DNA from: CAZDVQ01 sp964508975
GTDB taxonomy: Bacteria; Bacteroidota; Bacteroidia; Chitinophagales; Saprospiraceae
Direction of reading: 5' to 3'
NCBI GenBank assembly: GCA_964508975.1
Contig: CAZDVQ010000088.1
Coordinates: 1 to 11,400 of the forward strand
DNA length: 11,400 nucleotides
In this document: piece by piece, positions 6,298 to 11,400 of the stretch
Layout: every line of letters starts with the position of its first letter
How positions within the stretch are numbered: the stretch's first letter is position 1
Program-made: the position numbers and the translations under genes
Notes under the pieces: model-generated
Databases searched by the model: none
What the model was told of the DNA's origin: nothing
What the model saw: the letters and a program-made list of their open reading frames with translations, nothing else

Positions 6298-8216
6298 TGA
6301 ATGAGTTGAATAATAAATCAGGGAAAGTAGTGACCTTTTATTCTTTTAAAGGAGGGGTAGGTCGAACTATGTCTTTAGTTAATGTGGCGTGTCTTTTAGC
6401 TAAAAATCGCAAGAAAGTACTGTTGATTGATTGGGACTTAGAAGCTCCTGGGTTACATTCCTTTTTTAAAGATAATATCAATAATGAACGCTTAGGTCTC
6501 ATTGATTTTGTTTTGGAGAGTATTAAAATCCATGATACCACCACAGAAATTGAAGAAAAAATAATCGGAGAATTTGTTGGCCAAAATATAGATAACTTTA
6601 TCACCAAAAACGTGCTTGGCGAGAATGCGTTTAATCTGGACATGATTACAGCAGGAAAATTTGATGGTGAATATTCCAGTAAATTGAATTCTGTAAACTG
6701 GATTGAGTTTTATAAAGAATCTCCCTTTTTCTTCAGAATTTTTGCTGAAGTTTTAGAATCAAAGTATGACTATATCCTTATTGATTCAAGAACAGGCCTT
6801 TCGGACACTGGGGGAATTTGCACTATGTTGATGCCTCAAATTTTGGTTTTGGTCTTTGCCCTTAATGACCAAAATATTAAAGGAGTGGTTGACATGGCAA
6901 GACAATCAATTGAATATCGGTTTGACTCAAATGATTTGCGTAACCTAAATGTGTTGCCATTACCTTCTCGTATCGATGATAACCAAAAAGCAGACGACTT
7001 ACAATTTTGGATAAATCGGTATTCTTCAGAATTTGAAGATGTTTTCAAGCAAGCCTATCTATTGGATGACTGTTCTTTGAGCCCTTACTTCAATAAAGCC
7101 AAAATACCTTATAAGCCAGAACATGCTTATGGGGAAAAAATTCCCGTTTTAACTGAATCTACGAAAAACGACTTGTTTATCTCATACCATTATCAACAAT
7201 TTACAAATCTTCTTTTGGAGAATATCCCCACTTGGGAAATACTCTCAGAAGAACAGTTAGAGGAGAACCTTAAAAATGCTAATGATGCTTTTAAAGAAGG
7301 TCTTAAATATATTTCAAAGGCTGATTTTAAAGACGCTTATTTAAATATCAAAAAAGCAAAGAGCATTGCTCCGAACAATCACTTTTGGTATTTCAATTGT
7401 GCAGAGAGTTTGGCTGCCATAGCTTGGAATGAAAAAATAGGAAAAAAAATGGATTTTTTATACGAAAAATCTTTTGAATTGTATCAACAGGCCATTGAAA
7501 TAAAACCGGCTTTTTACGAAGCCTTACACAACTGGGGATCAAATTTAGCTAACTTAGCAAAAACAAAAGAAGGCAAGGAGGCAGAAGACTTGTATAGCTG
7601 TGCTTTTGATAAATACCAAAGGGCTATCGGCATAAAACAAAACTTTTATGAAGCTTTTAACAACTGGGGAGCCGATTTGGGCAACCTAGCGAAAATTAAA
7701 GAAGGCAAGGAGGCAGAAGACTTGTACCTCCAAGCTTTTGATAAATACCAACAGGCCATTGATATAAGACCGGACAAATATGAAACCTTGTTCAACTGGG
7801 GAACTGAATTAGGTAACTTGGCAAAAATTAAAGAAGGCAAGGAGGCAGAAGACTTGTATTATCAAGCCTGTGATAAACTCCAAAGGGCTATTGACATAAA
7901 ACCGGACAAGCACGAAGCCCTTGACAACTGGGGAACTTGTTTAGGCTACTTAGCACATATGAAAGAAGGCACGGAGGCAGAATATTTGTTTCAACAAGCT
8001 TTTGATAAATTCCAAAGGGCCATTGAGTACGGAGCAGATTCATACAATTTTTCTTGTATCCTTGCACTTAAGGGAGAAACCCAAAAGGCGTTTGAGTACT
8101 TAGAAGTCAGCCTTGCAAAAAGAGAGATTGATGCTGCTTTTGTTCAACGCGATGAAGATTGGAAAGAATATTTTAAGGATGACGAATTTCTAAAATTACT
8201 GAAAAAGTACGAATAG
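6297..8216 (+). CDS. KGGVGR-type MinD/ParA-like ATPase with TPR-like repeats
   Basis: 639 residues. The N-terminal SIMIBI-class ATPase (about 9-310) has a deviant P-loop KGGVGRT (18-24), keeping the signature Lys18 while the usual P-loop Lys is Arg23; DWDLEAPGL (45-53); and a switch-II/Walker-B stretch ILIDSRTGLSDTGG (160-173), then VFALNDQN (186-193). These are hallmarks of the KGGVGR ATPase group. From about 325 it becomes helical TPR-like sequence, with four regular 44-residue units at 395-438, 439-482, 483-526 and 527-570 of the pattern KYQ.AI.IKP..YEAL.NWG..L..LAK.KEGKEAEDLY..A.D. The C-terminus (DWKEYFKDDEFLKLLKKYE) is a common cap. Likely cytoplasmic nucleotide switch plus binding array controlling the upstream TIR protein; the role is inferred from coupling. 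No transmembrane segment. Confidence 0.88.
   Translation: MNELNNKSGKVVTFYSFKGGVGRTMSLVNVACLLAKNRKKVLLIDWDLEAPGLHSFFKDNINNERLGLIDFVLESIKIHDTTTEIEEKIIGEFVGQNIDNFITKNVLGENAFNLDMITAGKFDGEYSSKLNSVNWIEFYKESPFFFRIFAEVLESKYDYILIDSRTGLSDTGGICTMLMPQILVLVFALNDQNIKGVVDMARQSIEYRFDSNDLRNLNVLPLPSRIDDNQKADDLQFWINRYSSEFEDVFKQAYLLDDCSLSPYFNKAKIPYKPEHAYGEKIPVLTESTKNDLFISYHYQQFTNLLLENIPTWEILSEEQLEENLKNANDAFKEGLKYISKADFKDAYLNIKKAKSIAPNNHFWYFNCAESLAAIAWNEKIGKKMDFLYEKSFELYQQAIEIKPAFYEALHNWGSNLANLAKTKEGKEAEDLYSCAFDKYQRAIGIKQNFYEAFNNWGADLGNLAKIKEGKEAEDLYLQAFDKYQQAIDIRPDKYETLFNWGTELGNLAKIKEGKEAEDLYYQACDKLQRAIDIKPDKHEALDNWGTCLGYLAHMKEGTEAEYLFQQAFDKFQRAIEYGADSYNFSCILALKGETQKAFEYLEVSLAKREIDAAFVQRDEDWKEYFKDDEFLKLLKKYE
7479..8006 (+). 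repeat. Four 132-bp tandem repeats inside the ATPase gene
   Basis: Period is exactly 132 bases (44 codons). The core AAAGAAGGCAAGGAGGCAG starts at 7566, 7698 and 7830 with the same sequence, and a variant (AAAGAAGGCACGGAGGCAG) starts at 7962. Conservation at third positions in the core points to recent duplication or gene conversion, so unit number may differ between strains. Confidence 0.9.
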
Positions 8217-8293
8217 ATCAGCCTTTATATAACCTCTTAGGGCTAGGCTTTATATACTCAACTTTCTGCCCTAAACACCATGGTTACTTATAA

Positions 8294-8322
8294 AACTTTC
8301 AGGGAATTAACCCCTGAAAGTT
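8294..8322. terminator. Hairpin between convergent genes
   Basis: AACTTTCAGGG (8294-8304) pairs perfectly with CCCTGAAAGTT (8312-8322) around a seven-base loop. It lies 77 bases after the ATPase stop and 28 bases from the stop of the convergent gene. The T-run after it is weak (GCGTTTG), while on the minus strand the sequence following is TTTTATAAG, so it probably serves as a bidirectional terminator. Confidence 0.6.
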
Positions 8323-8349
8323 GCGTTTGTGGGTAGAGTCTAACTAATT

Positions 8350-8676
8350 TTACTCCGGCGTGATATAAGTATCATCGTTGTCGTTGTTGCGGCGGCGCGG
8401 ACCGGCCGTGAATGTAAAACCACCACCTTGGCCGCGGTTTTGGCCACCACCAAACATGCCGCCACGAGCCATACCACGGCCGGTGATACCACCGCCTGTA
8501 ATTAATCGGCCCAGCAACATCAGGCCCAGGGCCTCGATTAAACCAATCTCGGGCAAGCCAAACAGCGGCACCATGAGCACGTTCCAGAGGAACATCACCA
8601 AACCACCAAAAATACTGGCCACCAAGACCACCAATAATAAGCCTCCAAGGAGGAACGAACCGAATAAATTTTTCAT
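8350..8676 (-). CDS. Small Gly-rich membrane protein
   Basis: 108 residues from the ATG at 8676 (MKNLFGSFLLGG); a further in-frame ATG at 8730 would add 18 residues of unlikely leader. Two hydrophobic helices at about 5-34 and 44-59 (FLWNVLMVPLFGLPEIGLIEALGLMLLGRLI) are followed by a Gly/Arg/Met-rich tail and an acidic end (NNDNDDTYITPE). The WN..M..LFGLPEI...ALGLMLLGRL stretch resembles a small inner-membrane protein type common in Bacteroidota whose role I do not know. Divergently transcribed from the hydrolase at 8822 across 145 bases that should hold both promoters; I found no convincing TAnnTTTG for either. Confidence 0.7.
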   Translation of the reverse strand: MKNLFGSFLLGGLLLVVLVASIFGGLVMFLWNVLMVPLFGLPEIGLIEALGLMLLGRLITGGGITGRGMARGGMFGGGQNRGQGGGFTFTAGPRRRNNDNDDTYITPE

Positions 8677-8821
8677 GTTTATGTTGTAAAATCGTGAGTG
8701 CGTAAAAATGACAAAAGACGAAATGAGCAAATGACTTTTGGCAAATTTCGCTTTTTACAAACTTTAGCTAATTTAGCGTTCAGCTAATTGACTAAAAGCT
8801 GCTAATCTAAAACGCAAATCT

Positions 8822-9793
8822 ATGAAACGTCGTTCATTTTTACAGAAATCTATTTTTTCGGGCTTGGCATTAAGCCTGGCCAGCAGCACCGATTTAGCTG
8901 CCGAGGCCGCGCCAAAACGCCGTAAAGGACAACCAATCGCCCTGGCAACCTGGAACGTGAAAGCCGCCATCGATGCCGCCGCCGAGGTGCTCAAGGCCCA
9001 AGGCCGTGCCCTAGACGCCGTTGAAAAAGGCGTGATGGTAGAAGAAGCCGACCCCAAGGACATGTCGGTAGGTTACGGTGGCCTGCCCGACCGCGACGGT
9101 CATGTAACCCTCGATGCCTGTATTATGGACGAGAAAGGCAATGCTGGCTCGGTATTGTTTTTACAAGATATTATGCATCCCGTGAGCGTGGCGCGCAAGG
9201 TGATGGAAGATACCCCGCACGTGATTTTGGCCGGGGAAGGTGCCCGTCAATTTGCCATCAGCAAGGGTTTTGAACCCATGAACTTGCTCACCCCAGAGGC
9301 CGAAAAAGCCTGGAAAGAATGGCTGAAAACCTCGGAATATAGCCCCAAAATTAATGTGGAGCGCCACGATACCATCGGCATGTTGGCTTTGGACTTTAAC
9401 GGCGACCTATCGGGGGCCTGTACCACCAGCGGTTTATCGTATAAGATGCACGGTAGGGTAGGGGATTCGCCCATCATTGGCGCGGGGCTTTTCGTGGATA
9501 ACGAAGTAGGGGCCGCCACCGCTACCGGTCTAGGCGAAGCCGTGCTGAAAACCTTGGGTACTTTTTTGATTGTAGAGTTTATGCGCCAAGGTAAAAGTCC
9601 GCAAAAAGCTTGTGAATTAGCCATCGAGCGTGTGGTGCAAAAAGTGCCGATTTATCGCGACATACAGATTGGTTTCATCGCGGTGAACACAGCCGGGCAA
9701 ATGGGTGCATTTGCTATCCACAAGGGCTTTAACTATACGGTATTCAAGGATGGTGCGGTGCAAGTCATCGAGGCGGGTCATTATTTAAAATAA
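8822..9793 (+). CDS. Aspartylglucosaminidase-like Ntn hydrolase
   Basis: 323 residues, family 2 asparaginase/N4-(beta-N-acetylglucosaminyl)-L-asparaginase, which hydrolyses the GlcNAc-Asn link left by glycoprotein breakdown. The leader KRRSFLQKS (2-10) plus a hydrophobic run fits a twin-arginine export signal. Residues matching the family are Trp44 (ATWN), the autocleavage and nucleophile site RHDTIG with Thr184, GRVGDS (Arg212 and Asp215, substrate carboxylate contacts), and ATATG (about 232-236). The precursor would self-cleave before Thr184 into alpha and beta chains. Length is normal for the family with a signal peptide. Exported to the periplasm, probably for scavenging glycan-linked asparagine. 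GC content is higher than in the TIR operon. Single gene, next gene 108 bases on. Confidence 0.9.
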   Translation: MKRRSFLQKSIFSGLALSLASSTDLAAEAAPKRRKGQPIALATWNVKAAIDAAAEVLKAQGRALDAVEKGVMVEEADPKDMSVGYGGLPDRDGHVTLDACIMDEKGNAGSVLFLQDIMHPVSVARKVMEDTPHVILAGEGARQFAISKGFEPMNLLTPEAEKAWKEWLKTSEYSPKINVERHDTIGMLALDFNGDLSGACTTSGLSYKMHGRVGDSPIIGAGLFVDNEVGAATATGLGEAVLKTLGTFLIVEFMRQGKSPQKACELAIERVVQKVPIYRDIQIGFIAVNTAGQMGAFAIHKGFNYTVFKDGAVQVIEAGHYLK

Positions 9794-9901
9794 GGCTGTA
9801 GGGCTTGTATTTGAAATAATATTGCAGAAATATTTTTTCAGGCAAAATATATTATTTATTTTACGCCCTGTAACCCTATTATTTTATCCTAAAGTATTTT
9901 T

Positions 9902-10311
9902 ATGAAGCTTAATTTTATCGTACTAGGCTCTTTTATCATCGCAATTATTGCGGCGTTTTTGACCTATGCATCTGTTGATGTAATGGGCGAAACGGTTCTG
10001 TAACCGGTGTTGCTGGTCGTGGCAAGTACGGTGGCCAACCTGGCTACTTGAGCATTATTTTGGCAGCTATTGCCTTTGGTCTTACCTTCATCAACAAGAA
10101 ATGGGCATTCATCATCGTTGCCGTTTTCGGTTTGTTGGCTTTGGGTTGGGAGTACGTTGTGTACACTAAAGACTCGAAGTGCGAATCAGTTGGAGAACTT
10201 GAGATCTGTGCCAAAATTGGTATCGGTCACTACCTCCAGTTGTTGGCTGCGCTTGGTATTATTGTAGGCGGTGTACTTGGCTTCATGAAAGCTGGTAAGC
10301 CTGCGGCATAA
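9902..10311 (+). pseudogene. Four-helix membrane protein with a frameshift
   Basis: An ATG at 9902 opens MKLNFIVLGSFIIAIIAAFL... and stops at TAA 10001-10003 after 33 codons. The continuation is in the next frame, where GSVTGVAGRGKYGGQPGYLS leads into the hydrophobic protein that ends at 10311. Stop codons confine the switch to 9979-10000; adding one base restores a single 136-residue protein with four membrane helices, one before the break and three after (starting near 10048, 10102 and 10234), and a cysteine-containing loop (SKCESVGELEICAKIG). Function unknown. Starting instead at TTG 10048 would drop the protein-like segment before it. Either a recent mutation, a sequencing error, or a recoding site; no classical slippery heptamer is visible. 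Confidence 0.7.
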
Positions 10312-10328
10312 CCTAGAACTTCATTAAG

Positions 10329-10364
10329 AAAAAGCCCTGGCATATCATATGCCGGGGCTTTTTT
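10329..10364 (+). terminator. Strong intrinsic terminator
   Basis: AAAAAGCCCTGGCATA (10329-10344) pairs with TATGCCGGGGCTTTTT (10348-10363) with one T-G wobble, a three-base loop and a run of Ts. It lies 17 bases after the stop of the frameshifted membrane gene, evidence that the gene is or was a real transcription unit. Confidence 0.9.
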
Positions 10365-10420
10365 AGTTTAGAGTATGTTTGGACATTAGCTGCGGATTAA
10401 CCTACACTTCGTGTTGTTTT

Positions 10421-10550
10421 TTTGGGCGTTGCGCCGCTAGCGCGTCGCCGCTGTCCTACGCGCTCGCTGGACGCTCGGTGCCTGCGGCACTGGCCGCTGG
10501 CGCGGCCACACTCCGGCCAGCTAACGCTTGAAACGGCGGCAAAGCCGCCA
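10421..10550 (+). repeat. GC-rich dispersed repeat family 2, copy B
   Basis: Inverted partner of 1831-1957; both run from TTTGGGCGTTG to a GGCGGC/GCCGCC palindrome with near identity. It is followed at about 10554-10580 by a low-complexity stretch of TAATGGT variants. No coding potential of its own. Confidence 0.85.
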
Positions 10551-10637
10551 TTTTAATGGTTAATGGTAAATGGTTAATTATCAATGTTTTGTTTGTAAAA
10601 TAATCCATAGCTCACGTTAAGCAATAACCTTTACAAC

Positions 10638-11024
10638 ATGGCACTCAACTTAAATCAAATAACCTTGCTTGTAACCGATGTAGCCGTTTCGGTAGATTTT
10701 TACCAGAAACTTGGTCTTCGGCTTATTGTATTGGCACTGCCCAAGTACGCCCGCTTTGAAAGCCCGGCAGGCGATAGCACCTTTTCCTTGCATCAAGCGG
10801 ATGCAGGCCAAAACATACACCCAAGCGCTTGGATTTACTTTGAAACCGAAACCCTGGACGAGGACGTGCAAGCACTGGAAGCCCAAGGGTTCGTTATGGA
10901 AACAGCGCCGGAAGACCAGCCCTGGCTATGGCGGGAAGCTCGCTTAAAAGACCCTGATGGACACCAAATTATATTGTTTTGGGCAGGGGAAAACCGGAAG
11001 AACCCTCCTTGGCGCTTGGGGTAG
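10638..11024 (+). CDS. VOC-superfamily (glyoxalase/bleomycin-resistance fold) protein
   Basis: 128 residues covering two beta-alpha-beta-beta-beta modules: NQITLLVTDVAVSVDFYQKLGL (about 6-27), RFESPAGDSTFSLHQ (about 39-53), AWIYFETETLDEDVQALEAQGF (about 64-85) and ARLKDPDGHQIILFWAGE (about 101-118). DPDGH with His109 is a family signature. The usual first-strand metal His is Gln7 here, so metal binding may be altered and the substrate cannot be stated. Length is normal. Cytoplasmic. It stands alone between two repeats; no clear promoter in the 90 bases upstream. Confidence 0.88.
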   Translation: MALNLNQITLLVTDVAVSVDFYQKLGLRLIVLALPKYARFESPAGDSTFSLHQADAGQNIHPSAWIYFETETLDEDVQALEAQGFVMETAPEDQPWLWREARLKDPDGHQIILFWAGENRKNPPWRLG

Positions 11025-11065
11025 GATTGATTGGTTCTTGATTAATGCATACAGCGTTATTTTTT

Positions 11066-11196
11066 ACCACCCCGTCTGCTGCGCTACACGCTACGCGTTC
11101 CGCTTGCATCCCCCCTCCTTTGCATGGCTACGATTAGGACACATTTTTGTACTTTCTTAGGGGCTCGAAAAGACAAAAGCTGCCCAAAGGGCAGCC
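11066..11196 (-). repeat. Dispersed repeat family 1, right copy
   Basis: Inverted copy of 10-115. It retains the ACCACCCCGTCTGC...GCGCTACAC end, the GCATCCCCCCTCCTT segment, the identical 23-base block (11126-11148) and the GCTGCCC-AAA-GGGCAGC hairpin (11179-11195), with about 30 extra bases between block and hairpin relative to the left copy. Confidence 0.75.
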
Positions 11197-11400
11197 AATA
11201 TCGGTAGCCGCGGGTAAGCGTAGCGCAACCCGGGGATTAAAGCGCAACCCGGGGTTCAGGGCGACAACAGAAAACCCGTGGCGGCAAGCAGTTTGGACAG
11301 GCACGATACAGAAATCGCCACGGAACGGTAGCCGTTCGTTAAGTAGTTCAAGCACGTAAACTAGTGGAATTATTTTTCTTCGTTCTTTTGTCTTGATACA
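11197..11400. repeat. Repeat-rich noncoding tail
   Basis: A 14-base unit, AGCGCAACCCGGGG, occurs twice in tandem (11222-11235 and 11241-11254). A hairpin with GAACGG/CCGTTC arms lies at 11323-11337. The end (TTCGTTCTTTTGTCTTGATACA) looks like the start of another dispersed repeat cut by the window edge. No believable gene. Confidence 0.5.

Noticed and set aside
7479..8006. CRISPR-like regular repeats
   Set aside because: The repeats are in frame within one ORF with a 132-base period and conserved spacers that encode TPR-like helices.
8378..8689. 103-codon Pro/Arg-rich plus-strand frame
   Set aside because: It is the antisense of the Gly-rich membrane protein; its proline richness mirrors the glycine codons.
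8773..9624. Minus-strand frames opposite the hydrolase
   Set aside because: They are antisense to a well-supported aspartylglucosaminidase gene with family motifs intact.
10..11196. Composite transposon bounded by inverted repeats
   Set aside because: No transposase or integrase gene and no target-site duplication can be seen; the bracketing copies differ in internal length.
11134..11359. Overlapping frames on both strands near the right end
   Set aside because: They cross repeat family 1, a tandem repeat and hairpins; the composition is repeat-derived.

Overview
The window looks like chromosomal DNA of a member of the Bacteroidota. Several upstream regions carry the -33 TTG / -7 TAnnTTTG promoter form typical of that phylum. 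Gene starts lack Shine-Dalgarno sequences. The families present (DUF2490 barrel, YozG-type regulator with DUF2975, aspartylglucosaminidase with a twin-arginine leader) fit it as well. I cannot name a genus.

Layout, left to right. (1) 1-2100 is an accessory-looking stretch: a dispersed repeat at the edge, an AT-rich lipoprotein gene, a possible attC-like fold, a small orphan gene, then hairpins and a GC-rich repeat. (2) 2103-4030 holds a secreted protein made of three IWWF repeats with a clear terminator, then a translationally coupled pair: a short MscS-type channel and a DUF2490 outer-membrane barrel. (3) On the minus strand, 4039-4799 is a DUF2975 membrane protein followed by its small HTH regulator. 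Their promoter sits inside a 39-bp palindrome. (4) 5049-5283 is a palindrome-rich repeat, and right after it comes a promoter, a 300-base leader with an overlapping small ORF, and a two-gene operon (5653-8216). (5) 8294-10364 is ordinary gene territory: a Gly-rich membrane protein, an aspartylglucosaminidase-like Ntn hydrolase, and a four-helix membrane protein broken by a one-base frameshift. (6) 10421-11400 has a second GC-rich repeat, a VOC/glyoxalase-fold gene and a second copy of the edge repeat.

The most interesting unit is the 5653-8216 operon. A TIR-domain protein with an intact WCxxE motif is joined by a TAATG overlap to a KGGVGR-type MinD/ParA-like ATPase that carries 44-residue TPR-like repeats. 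By analogy with other TIR systems, the first gene is probably an NAD-cleaving or signalling effector and the second a nucleotide-dependent switch with a protein-binding array. Together they form a candidate antiphage or conflict module, which is inference from domains and coupling. The DNA encoding the repeat array is itself an almost perfect 132-bp tandem repeat.

A second theme is repeat symmetry. Two unrelated repeat families each occur as an inverted pair, nested one inside the other (10-115 with 11066-11196; 1831-1957 with 10421-10550). A diverged third member of the inner family lies just upstream of the TIR operon. No transposase, integrase, tRNA, rRNA or CRISPR array was seen.
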